Below are positions 31,224 to 40,144 of a DNA stretch of 47,593 nt, piece after piece. Position numbers and translations under genes: made by a program. The stretch covers positions 1 through 47,593 of IMG/VR virus record IMGVR_UViG_3300022836_000012; one strand, 5' to 3'. How positions within the stretch are numbered: the first letter of the stretch is position 1; the number at the start of each line of letters is the position of its first letter. This stretch comes from a virus. The notes below the pieces were generated by a model. It had not been told where the DNA came from. It was given only the letters and a program-made list of their open reading frames with translations, and did not search any database.

Positions 31224-31956
31224 GCTCACCGTCAAATTGAATTGAAATTACATGTTCGTAATTTTTCTTGATTAAACTCTTGTACATTAAATTCTTATGT
31301 ACTGTGAAATTAGTTGCTCCTGCATCATAAGCAAACTTTGCCAATTGCTTAAAAAACATTGCACGTCGTGCAAATGGTCCTGCAACATTTATATCACTAC
31401 CAAGTATCTCATGTACTGTGGTTTTCCAACTGTTTCTATCTTGTAAATCATAATCGTGTAACTCTAAGAATATTTGGTTCTTGCCACTGTTTCTAATCAG
31501 TGCAGGAACACTAAACTCACGATCCTTGAAACTTTGATTCTTGTAATCCTTACATGTAGTTATCAAGTATTCCGTGGCTAGGTTACAAATCTCAGCCACT
31601 GATAGTTTCTGTCCCTCGTCTGACTCAGCAAACGTAAAGTACTCATCTAGTGCTACTACAACTTGGAAATTGTTTTTGTAGTCGACTAACTGGTCTTCTG
31701 GTATATGTATAAACGGAACTTTTCGTTCTGTTAAAAAATTTAAAACCTGTTCGTTTACGTGTGTAACGTAAATCTGTCCCGCTTGCTGAACTAAAATAGC
31801 AGGACTAAATCCAATGTATAAAATAGTGTCAGGTACTATGTTGTAGAACTCTCCTACGCCCGACAGTATTTCCTGTTTACGCTTTACTACATCTGCTTGC
31901 CTAACATGGTGCTCATATGCATTCAATAAACACCCAGTATATGATTCAAATTTCAT
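31213..31956 (-). CDS. Unknown protein, 247 aa, next to the tail fibre
   Basis: The N-terminal region contains TILYIGFSPAILVQQAGQIYV and NFQVVVALDEYFTF, a pattern like the nucleotide-binding strands of a methyltransferase-like Rossmann fold, but the usual SAM motif is incomplete. It overlaps the tail-fibre start by 11 bases. In related phages a gene of this kind often neighbours tail genes, to my recollection. It may be a chaperone or modifying enzyme for the fibre. Confidence 0.6.
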   Translation of the reverse strand: MKFESYTGCLLNAYEHHVRQADVVKRKQEILSGVGEFYNIVPDTILYIGFSPAILVQQAGQIYVTHVNEQVLNFLTERKVPFIHIPEDQLVDYKNNFQVVVALDEYFTFAESDEGQKLSVAEICNLATEYLITTCKDYKNQSFKDREFSVPALIRNSGKNQIFLELHDYDLQDRNSWKTTVHEILGSDINVAGPFARRAMFFKQLAKFAYDAGATNFTVHKNLMYKSLIKKNYEHVISIQFDGEHGS

Positions 31957-32006
31957 TCTGCCACCTGGTTCGCTTTGGTCTACTTCTTTTTTAGTTATTA
32001 TGTATA

Positions 32007-32933
32007 TTAACTATTTATTAGCAATGTGCGATTTATATCCAGTGTAACACAGTGGAATCCGCCCCCTAGCGTTCTTGAATGTCTCAACTGCATGGGAATT
32101 ACAATCATTTTATATTTGTTTTCAAGTAACTCTATTAGTTCAGTTTGCGCCCGATCCACAATGACCGTACCAGGTTGTACTACTAACATGTTCATTGCGA
32201 TCCATTTACTTGCGTATGGGTATTGATAAAAACTTTGAGGAACAACTTCGTTAACAAAGATAACTTCCCAGTCTTTAAATACACTTGGTAGGTTATCCTT
32301 GTTAACTCTGTTGCCGTTGACTATGACTATGCCTTCTTGCAGTGGGGTAATGGTGCTGTCTATATGCACTCCGCTGTAAAAATTGCATGTTTGTATAATA
32401 GCATCAGGCAACTGTTTTGCCAACCAGGAAATTGCTCTTTTATTTCCGCTTTCACTTTCCAACACCAACAGTGTATCACCAAGGCGACAAACATTGGCAG
32501 CGTCAAGTACCATGCCTTGATCGCGTGGCATGCGAATAACTTCGTGTCCTTCAGTGACCATGCCCAGTGCTTCTATTTCCATATCCCTACAGGGATACAT
32601 CATAGCACAATCAATAATCTTATCACCGTACACCAACAGTCTGTCCCTGGGACAGTAGTTGTACATACCACCAAGTTTTTGGAAGTTCATGTCAGTGGGT
32701 CTATGTACAGTAACTCCCCACTGTGTTAGAAATCCAGCGAGGTTATCCAGATCCGCATTGGCCTCATCAATAACCCACTGTGGTACTGGGCCTGTGGGCA
32801 CTGGGGTTTCTTTCCACAGTGTCTTTTCGCTTTCTTTAGCAAACACAGGATCATCTGTGGGCCAGTTAGCACAATCTGCACGACCAACTACTATTTCCTG
32901 TAGTTTGTCCCATTCGTTATAGGTGTGTATCAT
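32007..32933 (-). CDS. Amidinotransferase (glycine amidinotransferase-like)
   Basis: 308 aa. It matches the pentein-fold amidinotransferase family: opening EWDKLQEIVVGRAD, catalytic D144 in MVLDAANV, H190 in SGVHIDST, and nucleophile C295 in GGGFHCVTLD. These enzymes move an amidino group from arginine to an amine such as glycine or an aminosugar. With the neighbouring sugar genes, an aminosugar or peptide acceptor is possible. It overlaps the oxygenase gene by 4 bases. Catalytic residues are complete. Confidence 0.9.
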   Translation of the reverse strand: MIHTYNEWDKLQEIVVGRADCANWPTDDPVFAKESEKTLWKETPVPTGPVPQWVIDEANADLDNLAGFLTQWGVTVHRPTDMNFQKLGGMYNYCPRDRLLVYGDKIIDCAMMYPCRDMEIEALGMVTEGHEVIRMPRDQGMVLDAANVCRLGDTLLVLESESGNKRAISWLAKQLPDAIIQTCNFYSGVHIDSTITPLQEGIVIVNGNRVNKDNLPSVFKDWEVIFVNEVVPQSFYQYPYASKWIAMNMLVVQPGTVIVDRAQTELIELLENKYKMIVIPMQLRHSRTLGGGFHCVTLDINRTLLINS

Positions 32934-33454
32934 GTATGTCCTGTTACCTGTAGTGTATAACGCGGCGTCATGCCCAAGTTAGCCGCAATATGTGGTGTGT
33001 TGTACTGCCAAGTTATCACAGATCCTTTACTCCAGCCTGTGTGCGGGACGTTATCTATTTCAAGATAATGTCCACTTTGCCAGTCTTCCAAAAACACTAT
33101 GGATCTCCAAATTGACTGCTCTTGTCCTTTTAGATTAAAGATTTCTATATACTTTTTGTACGTGTCTTGGTGCTTAGGCAAACTTGAGCCTGGCCACATT
33201 TTATAGTAACTGGTACAAACATCTTTCCAGTTAAACAGTTTCTCAAATGTGTTAACTATTTGGTTGTTCCAGGTTGGTTGTGGGGAACGCATATCACATA
33301 ATTGCCCACCGATAGTCCCATTGTACCCCATATTGCGCCAATGTTCTAGTGTTGCACTATCATTGAACTTTTCAATGACGTAATCTAAGTTTTTGTACTC
33401 ATCATCAATGATATTGCTATCAATATTAAACTGTTTTAAATCTAGTGTTTCCAT
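32930..33454 (-). CDS. 2OG-Fe(II) oxygenase-like (asparaginyl/aspartyl hydroxylase type)
   Basis: 174 aa. The sequence GSSLPKHQDTYKKY has the H-x-D iron motif, and PHIAANLGMTPRYTLQVTGH supplies the distal His and the Arg that binds 2-oxoglutarate. The order and spacing fit small phage oxygenases of the aspartyl/asparaginyl hydroxylase type. It probably hydroxylates a protein or small molecule. It overlaps both neighbours, sitting between amidinotransferase and sugar dehydrogenase. Confidence 0.7.
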   Translation of the reverse strand: METLDLKQFNIDSNIIDDEYKNLDYVIEKFNDSATLEHWRNMGYNGTIGGQLCDMRSPQPTWNNQIVNTFEKLFNWKDVCTSYYKMWPGSSLPKHQDTYKKYIEIFNLKGQEQSIWRSIVFLEDWQSGHYLEIDNVPHTGWSKGSVITWQYNTPHIAANLGMTPRYTLQVTGHT

Positions 33455-34661
33455 AATGTATTACTTTATAGTTGTTGTCTATTTTCGGATATGTTCTCCA
33501 TGGATCAACTATGATGCTTCCTGTAGCAACATCACAATAGAATTCTTGTCGCTTTTTATTTCCAGTATATCCATATGTGACTTGTCTGTTGTGCGCCAGG
33601 AATGCTATAACAGGTTGGTCGGTATCGGTTGCTATATCGTTAGTAAGCGGATCAACATAAGCAAAGTCTGTACCTTGTTTTTCCAGGTAATACCCAATCA
33701 ACAAACTATAACTGCCATCCAGTATATCAACGTCGGGCTTGTATGCTTTGCCCATGATGCGTACCGGCATGTTGTTTTTCTTTTGCAGTGCTGTTAGGTA
33801 ACTGGCAACATTTTCTGCTTGTTTTTCCCTAGCATGCATCACAGTGTCAAATATATCGTATCCGAGATCTAATCTTTCTGCTAACCAACGCAGTGCAATG
33901 TTGTCTCTTGGGTGGCAAGGTCCTGCATCTCCCATGCCTGCTTTCATGTACTTGGGACTTACAATACGCAGTGTGCTACCTGCTAATGCTTCTGTAACCA
34001 CATCAACATCAATGTTACCGTTCTTCACTGCAACATCCTGTATCATGTTTACCAGGCCAATTTTTGTGCTGATGAATGTGTTGTAAAATATCTTTATGCT
34101 TTCTGCTTCATCCCATGTGCCAACATTATACTTGGGATCATTTTCCATTAACGGCTTATAAAAGTTAATAAGTTCTTTTGCGTCACCTGTTTCTGATCCA
34201 TCTTCTGTACCAATAATAACCATTTCAGGATTAACCATATCCCATGCAACGCTACCCATAGCAATAAGGTAGGGGTTGTAAACAAAACGTGCTTCTGACA
34301 CACAATCACGCAACTGTGTCCTTGTAGTGCCGGGTAATACTGTGCTGATTAGCACTACTAGTGTTTCCTGTCCAACATGTTGGTTTATGTCTGTTAAAAC
34401 TTGTTTAACTATAGTATAGTCAAAGTCTTTGTTTGCTAAATGTGTAATAGGTCGACTTCCGTCGTACACAGGATCGTGTGGAGTTTGCACTGCTACGAAT
34501 ACAATGTCTTTGCCTTTAACTGCACCTTCCAGTGAGGGTGATATTTTTATGGTGTCACTTGTTTTGTTGTAAATATCGTAGCCAGTCACAGAATACTGTG
34601 TGGCCATTGCTTCAGCACATGGAAGCCCTAATTTACCTAACCCTATAAAACCTATTTGCAT
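33426..34661 (-). CDS. UDP-glucose/GDP-mannose dehydrogenase-family protein
   Basis: 411 aa. It has the NAD-binding start MQIGFIGLGKLGLPCAEAMA (GxGxxG-like), STVLPGTT, the K200 region (FISTKIG) and the catalytic loop GMGDAGPCHPRDN with C249. This is the nucleotide-sugar 6-dehydrogenase family, which oxidises UDP-glucose or GDP-mannose to the uronate. The C-terminal third ends shorter than usual for this family. Its start codon is only 2 bases from the divergent start at 34664, leaving no space for a promoter. Confidence 0.82.
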   Translation of the reverse strand: MQIGFIGLGKLGLPCAEAMATQYSVTGYDIYNKTSDTIKISPSLEGAVKGKDIVFVAVQTPHDPVYDGSRPITHLANKDFDYTIVKQVLTDINQHVGQETLVVLISTVLPGTTRTQLRDCVSEARFVYNPYLIAMGSVAWDMVNPEMVIIGTEDGSETGDAKELINFYKPLMENDPKYNVGTWDEAESIKIFYNTFISTKIGLVNMIQDVAVKNGNIDVDVVTEALAGSTLRIVSPKYMKAGMGDAGPCHPRDNIALRWLAERLDLGYDIFDTVMHAREKQAENVASYLTALQKKNNMPVRIMGKAYKPDVDILDGSYSLLIGYYLEKQGTDFAYVDPLTNDIATDTDQPVIAFLAHNRQVTYGYTGNKKRQEFYCDVATGSIIVDPWRTYPKIDNNYKVIHYGNTRFKTV

Positions 34662-34663
34662 TA

Positions 34664-35890
34664 ATGATCTCCGTTGATAAGTTTAGTTTATTTTTATATG
34701 AACAGTTATTAAAACCACTGTCGTTGTACGACGCTGGGTTCTTTCCAAGTTTCAGTACTAACATCGAACATTTTATGTACTCCCAGCATTGCGAAGACTT
34801 TTACGGTTCAACTGTTGGACGTTGTATTTGGTGGCATGAAGAACCACTAAGTTACAATGACTTAGATCAAGTTCGTTACTTTGATGCGTACCATACGCAT
34901 ACCATTGATCCCGGTCACCCAACTGAAAACTATATATGGCCGTCAAGTCCGTCACACCCTTCAGTTAATATGATGATATCTGATGTTAACTTTCATGTAT
35001 TAGCTAACTCTGAAGTCAGTCAACAAAAACGAAAGTACCTTAGGGAATGGGGTGTAGCAGATTGGTATTTCTTTTTTCATGGATTTGCGGCTCTTGATTG
35101 GTTTAGGAACTATAAGTATCTTGACTATTCATACGTAAAACCTACAAAACTATTTATTTGTTTAAATCACTTGTTGACTAATAATCGTAACTACAGATTA
35201 TACTTGCTTTCGCAGATAAGTCAAAGAGGCTTAACAGATCTTGGACACATTTCAGCCCCTCTGTTAACAAGTGATTTAGTTAAGAATGAACTGTTCAACA
35301 CCAACAGTAGATTACCAGTTGACGCCAAGAAGCACATATTTAAACACCTGGCTAAACAAGCAACTCCTAGTGTGCTTGATACTGTTGACTACAACAATGC
35401 TAGTGCTGATTTAACATCTTACGGATATGATGCACTGTGGCACGTGGTAACAGAAACTGTATACTATGGTGATAGTTTACACCTTACTGAAAAAATATTC
35501 AAACCAATTGTAAGCAAGCGTCCTTTCATACTTGTGGGCGCACCTGGTAACTTGGCATACTTGAAACGTTATGGCTTTCGTACATTCGATCAATGGATAG
35601 ATGAAAGTTACGACCAAGAACAAGATCCAACATTGCGTATCAACATGATTGTAGAGCAATTGTCTAAACTTAAAAACAAAGACATTGCACAACAGCAGGA
35701 ACAAATGCAAGAAGTGTTGGAATATAATCATCAACACTTTTACGGAAAGTTCAAAGAAATAATCGTAGATGAACTGTTAGGTAACTTCAAGAAACAGGTC
35801 AATTGGTATAACCATGATCGCATAGAACGACATCGCTTACCAAGTGACGTAATTAACTATGAGCAAGTACGAAACTTAATGCTCAGTTAG
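34664..35890 (+). CDS. Glycosyltransferase-like protein (2)
   Basis: 408 aa. The C-terminal block LTEKIFKPIVSKRPFILVGA, followed by YLKRYGFRTFDQWIDESYD, matches the protein at 20541 and phage GT10-like proteins. The N-terminal half is not recognised. It is divergent from the sugar dehydrogenase gene with a 2-base gap between start codons, so its promoter must lie inside that gene. It ends 2 bases before the end of the cyclase gene. Confidence 0.6.
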   Translation: MISVDKFSLFLYEQLLKPLSLYDAGFFPSFSTNIEHFMYSQHCEDFYGSTVGRCIWWHEEPLSYNDLDQVRYFDAYHTHTIDPGHPTENYIWPSSPSHPSVNMMISDVNFHVLANSEVSQQKRKYLREWGVADWYFFFHGFAALDWFRNYKYLDYSYVKPTKLFICLNHLLTNNRNYRLYLLSQISQRGLTDLGHISAPLLTSDLVKNELFNTNSRLPVDAKKHIFKHLAKQATPSVLDTVDYNNASADLTSYGYDALWHVVTETVYYGDSLHLTEKIFKPIVSKRPFILVGAPGNLAYLKRYGFRTFDQWIDESYDQEQDPTLRINMIVEQLSKLKNKDIAQQQEQMQEVLEYNHQHFYGKFKEIIVDELLGNFKKQVNWYNHDRIERHRLPSDVINYEQVRNLMLS

Positions 35891-35891
35891 T

Positions 35892-37982
35892 CTACTTGGT
35901 TGTAGCCACAAATATTCCGTCCCAGGCAGCAGGTAGATCTTGTGTTAGCATATATTCACAGCGTTCAATCCACATATCATAATACCCATCTATTTGTCCA
36001 TCAAATGAGCCTTTTAGTTTGTTGCATAAAGTGATTGCTTTGTTAAAACTCTGCTCTCTATAATATTGATGCATTTCGATGTGTAACTGTTTGCTTGCTT
36101 GCCATGCAGTTGTTTGTTCTTTTTCACCTAGTACAGTGTAGATGCGTATGCCCACAGTTTTACCTTTTACTGCAAGTTCGTCTACCTTTAAGTAAAAGAA
36201 ATCATTCTTGGTTGCATCGTATGTGGTTTCGCCTACAAGTAACAAACATCCATATTCTTTACACTTGCTCTCAATACGTGCCGCAGTACTAACAGCATCG
36301 CCTAACACATCATAACTGTGTCTTGACGTACTACCCATTTCACCCAAGTAACCTAGTCCGCTATTAATGCCAGCACCCATGCCAATCGGTGGTCTTCCTT
36401 CTGCTACAATTTTATCATTGAACTTTTCCACTGCTGTAAGCATGTCCAATCCTGTTTTAACTGCTGAGTGATGGTGGCGTGGATCATCGTTGGGTGCATT
36501 GTGTACATGCATTGACGCATCACCAATGTACTTTATGATCATTCCGTCACGATCCAGTACTGGTTGCGTAATAGCATCCATGTAGCCGTTCATCAAGTTG
36601 GTAAGTCCTTTTACATCATCGCCAAAACTTTCACCTAGTGGAGTAAAGCCACGTAGGTCACTAAAACAAATACTGATTTCACGCTTCATGCCATCCTTGA
36701 TTAGACCTGGATTCTCTTGAAGCATACGTACCACTGTAGGACTTGCATAGCCTGCAAACTGTTTTTTGATTTCTTGCTTTTGTCTAAACTCATCCATGAA
36801 GCGCAGGAATGCCGCTATACTCCATGTGAGGAACACTGCAAATATTGGGAAACTCCAATCCAGCAAATAGCCATCGTTCAAGTATGCTGTCCTACTACCG
36901 TAGAATATGCCACCTAATGATACCACAATGCCACCAACACCAAAGTACCAGTTTAGTTTAAGTACCAGTATCATTACTACCAAACTTATTGCCAGTGCTG
37001 TTGCCAGTTCACCAAGGTCTGACCACCATGGGCGACTTATGTTGATACCATTAACTATTGTGTAAACACTTGCGGCAATTAAATCATGATCATAACTTCT
37101 GCCAACTGGAGTTGCAATGGTGTTGTCCAACCCCGACGCTGTTAAACTTAGTATAACAATACCGCCATTGAAGTTGGGCAAATTGTCAAATGCAAACTCC
37201 TGTACTTTGTATTTGTAGTCTACGTAGATGCTACCGTTTGCGTCTGTCTTAATTGTGCTAAACTGTGGGATACGCACTGCTTCCACACCTGCGTCACCCA
37301 GCTTCATTTGGTAACTGATGTCACCTGCCAGTACACGCACAATCTCTGTGGGTATGCTGGGAAATATCTGTGCGCTGTCTGTAGGCTCTTTGCTGGGTAT
37401 GCGAACAACAAGCGGAAGTTTACGTACAACTCCATCAGCTTCTGTACTGCTCAACATCATACCAACGCCCCAAGCACTCTCACCAATTTCTTTTGTTGGA
37501 CCTATTGCTTGTCCATAACGGAATAGCCAATCTTCCCATGCTTTGCCTGTTGTGCTGTTGTCCTTAATAGCAATGCCACGTGGTACTGGTACACCCTTGC
37601 CTCTCAGCGCAGGAACTTGCCCAACAATAACAGGTGCATTCTGTAACAAATCTATAAATGCAGGGTCGCCACCAAAGCGATCTTCCTCAGCAAACAGCAT
37701 GGGCAGTACCACAAGCCCCGCACCATTCTCGTATAGTCGTATAATTTCATTGGCTAGTATGTCACGAGGCCAAGGCCACTGTCCGTTGCGGTCAATATCA
37801 TCGTTGTCTATTCTAACCACAGCAATAGGAATGTCGCTGTCTAACTGAATTGTTTCTTGTGGGACACTACGTTGATGTGTGTCCAGTGCTTTGAGGCGGA
37901 TAACTTCTACTATCCACGGATCCGTCCACCTAATACTCAATACCGCACCCAGGGCGATCAACGCCACTAACCATTTTTTCAT
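35892..37982 (-). CDS. CHASE2-domain adenylate/guanylate cyclase
   Basis: 696 aa. Residues 1-18 form an N-terminal membrane segment. Residues 30-315 are a CHASE2 extracytoplasmic sensor. Three membrane spans lie between about 322 and 396. The catalytic class III domain runs from 434 to about 620. Metal aspartates are D442 (SDLRGF) and D488 (IGDAS). The adenine-specifying residues K484 and D558 are present and R569 is kept. The transition-state Asn is replaced by Ser565 (GDAVSTAARIE). It probably makes cAMP, with reduced activity possible. It is the last gene of the curli-like block; in bacteria CHASE2 cyclases often neighbour FecR genes. AAGGAA precedes the ATG. Confidence 0.9.
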   Translation of the reverse strand: MKKWLVALIALGAVLSIRWTDPWIVEVIRLKALDTHQRSVPQETIQLDSDIPIAVVRIDNDDIDRNGQWPWPRDILANEIIRLYENGAGLVVLPMLFAEEDRFGGDPAFIDLLQNAPVIVGQVPALRGKGVPVPRGIAIKDNSTTGKAWEDWLFRYGQAIGPTKEIGESAWGVGMMLSSTEADGVVRKLPLVVRIPSKEPTDSAQIFPSIPTEIVRVLAGDISYQMKLGDAGVEAVRIPQFSTIKTDANGSIYVDYKYKVQEFAFDNLPNFNGGIVILSLTASGLDNTIATPVGRSYDHDLIAASVYTIVNGINISRPWWSDLGELATALAISLVVMILVLKLNWYFGVGGIVVSLGGIFYGSRTAYLNDGYLLDWSFPIFAVFLTWSIAAFLRFMDEFRQKQEIKKQFAGYASPTVVRMLQENPGLIKDGMKREISICFSDLRGFTPLGESFGDDVKGLTNLMNGYMDAITQPVLDRDGMIIKYIGDASMHVHNAPNDDPRHHHSAVKTGLDMLTAVEKFNDKIVAEGRPPIGMGAGINSGLGYLGEMGSTSRHSYDVLGDAVSTAARIESKCKEYGCLLLVGETTYDATKNDFFYLKVDELAVKGKTVGIRIYTVLGEKEQTTAWQASKQLHIEMHQYYREQSFNKAITLCNKLKGSFDGQIDGYYDMWIERCEYMLTQDLPAAWDGIFVATTK

Positions 37983-38000
37983 GTTTTTTCCTTGACTAGG

Positions 38001-38008
38001 TATTTAGT
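38001..38008 (-). promoter_or_regulatory. Possible late-type promoter box for the cyclase gene
   Basis: ACTAAATA on the minus strand keeps the TAAATA core; it overlaps the stop codon of the curlin-like gene and would give a leader of about 13 bases with AAGGAA. Confidence 0.3.
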
Positions 38009-38777
38009 TTTGGGTAACTGACACAGAACATCCGCCTACTGTCGCACATGATTGCGATAGGCTATATGTTTGTGCTGTGCTACTGTATTGTGTCAAATCT
38101 AAATCTGTTCCGTATGTGCCTGACAGGGAAATTGTTGCTGAATGACTAGCACTTCCACCTTGTATGATATCTACATCATTGTTGCTGTTTGATATTGTTA
38201 GGTCTATAGATTTGTCAAAGTTGTATTCTTGTCTTGCGTAAACGTCATTATAGCTACCATAAATGTTAGTAATATTACTATGGTTGTCGCCGCCTGCTCG
38301 TTGACTTCCTATGAAACTGTTGTTTGATCCGTGTACATCCAATCTTATATTGTGGCCACCGTATTCTACACTGTCAGGTGATTGAAAAGTACCGTCGGCC
38401 TGCACATGATATCCCTGCCCTATTTTAATACTGTTGTTGTTACCAGCAACATGGAATTCAAACCTGTCGCCTTCGCATGCTAATTGGTTGCATAACTGTT
38501 TAATGTCCATATCGTTGGAGTCACCGTCTAGGTCGCCTCCCCATCCAGCACCACTGCCCCATGTAGCTGTATACCCAACATAAGCATCATCGCCCTTCTG
38601 ATCTATAGCCACAGTATTACTGGCACCACCAAAACTGTAATCAATTTCGTTATCACTACCATCCACAGTGACCGTTATGCTATTAGAGTTTCCGCTGGTT
38701 ACTTGGTCAATAGATATTAAGTTATCAGCACTTGCTGTGCTAATAATTAACGATAGTAATAGTAGCAGTTTATTCAT
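38004..38777 (-). CDS. Curlin-like secreted amyloid protein (2)
   Basis: 257 aa from the ATG at 38777; the frame extends upstream but the signal peptide MNKLLLLLSLIISTASA fixes the start. The mature protein has repeats of alternating polar and hydrophobic residues with N-x-x-x-I-x-Q/D patterns (NLISIDQVTSGNSNSIT, ASNTVAIDQKG, NNSIKIGQG, SNNDVDIIQGG), the curlin pattern. It ends CSVSVTQN. Two cysteine pairs could form disulfides, unusual for curlin. It would be exported through CsgG as an extracellular fibre or adhesin. Confidence 0.75.
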   Translation of the reverse strand: MNKLLLLLSLIISTASADNLISIDQVTSGNSNSITVTVDGSDNEIDYSFGGASNTVAIDQKGDDAYVGYTATWGSGAGWGGDLDGDSNDMDIKQLCNQLACEGDRFEFHVAGNNNSIKIGQGYHVQADGTFQSPDSVEYGGHNIRLDVHGSNNSFIGSQRAGGDNHSNITNIYGSYNDVYARQEYNFDKSIDLTISNSNNDVDIIQGGSASHSATISLSGTYGTDLDLTQYSSTAQTYSLSQSCATVGGCSVSVTQN

Positions 38778-39108
38778 ACTCTGCTGGCCCTTTGTGGAAG
38801 TGTCCTTCTGTGCAGTGACGCATTTCGTGCAACCACACACGCATGTCAAGATCTGGCTGCACATAAGGTACAAATACCTCACACCATTTCTTGCCTTCTT
38901 CTGTTACACTCCAGCGAGCCCATCCTTTAACCTTTGTGGTTTTTCCAGTATACTGTTCCCATGTGGTTTGTATGGTTTCTGGATCCATGATTACAATTTT
39001 CATGGTACCATCATAGTATGAGTGTGGTTGATCATAAACATGATGCGGTACACATGCACCTAATAGTAAAACTAAACTAATTTTGATTAATAGTAATAAC
39101 CGTGTCAC
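38770..39108 (-). CDS. HExxH-containing lipoprotein, 112 aa
   Basis: It starts with GTG at 39108 behind GGAGA. The signal peptide ends in the lipobox LLLGAC. The C-terminal half contains VWLHEMRHCTEGHFHKG: HExxH with nearby extra histidines, a metalloprotease-like site but not the exact metzincin spacing. Located between the FecR and curlin genes, it may process or anchor the fibre proteins. It overlaps both neighbours. Confidence 0.65.
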   Translation of the reverse strand: MTRLLLLIKISLVLLLGACVPHHVYDQPHSYYDGTMKIVIMDPETIQTTWEQYTGKTTKVKGWARWSVTEEGKKWCEVFVPYVQPDLDMRVWLHEMRHCTEGHFHKGPAEYE

Positions 39109-40144
39109 TTGCGTTCTCCGTTGTGTGTAATGTTATTGGGCTACCTGCTTGATTCAAGTTCATTTGTGTACTGCTGTTTTGGTCAAGTGTAATGCTAAAA
39201 ATCCTACCGTCAACGTTTCTATATATAAGCCACTCACCATCCAGCACAATCTGTGTGTTACCTTGTTCATATGCTCCTGGCCTAATAGGATTAGTTGAGA
39301 ACGAGTCTACCTCTTTAAGCAGTTTTGCATTCATTAAATCTAAAATATTACCCAACATATCAACATCAAGTAGGTTAAAGTCTAGTCTTGTGAACACTAA
39401 CTCGTCTTCATCTAATTCATTGTTGTCAAGAAGATTAACGTCAAGTTCATTAAAATCTAATATGGACTGTTCACGTTCAGCCTGAGTCTCGTCCTCTTTT
39501 TCTTTTGGCTTTTGTACAATTAACAGGTTGTTAATTTGATTTACATCTAGGTCCAATAGGACAGGTGGTGTTGGTACATTTTCTCGTGTGTTGACCATTG
39601 TTGCTTGATATGCCTGGTTAAGTATTACCTGCCCTATATCGCTTTCAACAGATATCTCTCCCACAGTGCCATCTGCGTTGGGCAACAGTATAACAAGACT
39701 CCTGCCTATTTCGTCTACGGTCATGCTGAATGCAGTACCACGCACACCAATACGTGCTGTTGGTGTTTGTATGTCTACGCTTTGTCTGTTGTTTTTAGCA
39801 ATCTTACCTGATGCATACTTAACTGTGCCCAAGCCCACTTTCATCTTGAGCTTACTTTTTGTAGGGTCAGCGGCATCATATATGAAATCATCAATGATTA
39901 ATTTGCTGTGTTTTTCAATTTGTATTTTGGTATCATCATTGAAGCCAATACCAATAATACCGTCGGCGGTGCTTATTGTGTCCAGCATCTCTACACCCAG
40001 ATCTTTTTCTACTGTGATTTTGTCATTATCGCGTGTAAGTTGTGCAGGGCCGGTTTGTTTTTCAACTGTACCGATCCCTGCATAACACGTACTAATCTGA
40101 AACGTTAATAGTAACGCTAGAAGTTGAACCATTTGTGTTAACAT
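39077..40144 (-). CDS. FecR-domain secreted protein with curlin-like C-terminus
   Basis: 355 aa. A signal peptide ends STCYA. The FecR domain spans about 25-190, including VDIQTPTARIGVRGTAFSM. The middle is an Asp/Leu/Asn-rich repeat (LDFNELDVNLLDNNELDED). The end, ITLDQNSSTQMNLNQAGSP and TVITINQN, has the pattern of the curlin repeats and of the curlin-like protein next door. FecR domains are periplasmic sensors or adhesin modules. It may be a secreted fibre cap or the ligand for the CHASE2 sensor. It overlaps the curlin gene by about 53 bases. Confidence 0.8.
   Translation of the reverse strand: MLTQMVQLLALLLTFQISTCYAGIGTVEKQTGPAQLTRDNDKITVEKDLGVEMLDTISTADGIIGIGFNDDTKIQIEKHSKLIIDDFIYDAADPTKSKLKMKVGLGTVKYASGKIAKNNRQSVDIQTPTARIGVRGTAFSMTVDEIGRSLVILLPNADGTVGEISVESDIGQVILNQAYQATMVNTRENVPTPPVLLDLDVNQINNLLIVQKPKEKEDETQAEREQSILDFNELDVNLLDNNELDEDELVFTRLDFNLLDVDMLGNILDLMNAKLLKEVDSFSTNPIRPGAYEQGNTQIVLDGEWLIYRNVDGRIFSITLDQNSSTQMNLNQAGSPITLHTTENASDTVITINQN

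Noticed and set aside
38770-39108. True metzincin protease
   Set aside because: The histidine spacing after HExxH does not match HExxHxxGxxH, so only a general HExxH site is claimed.
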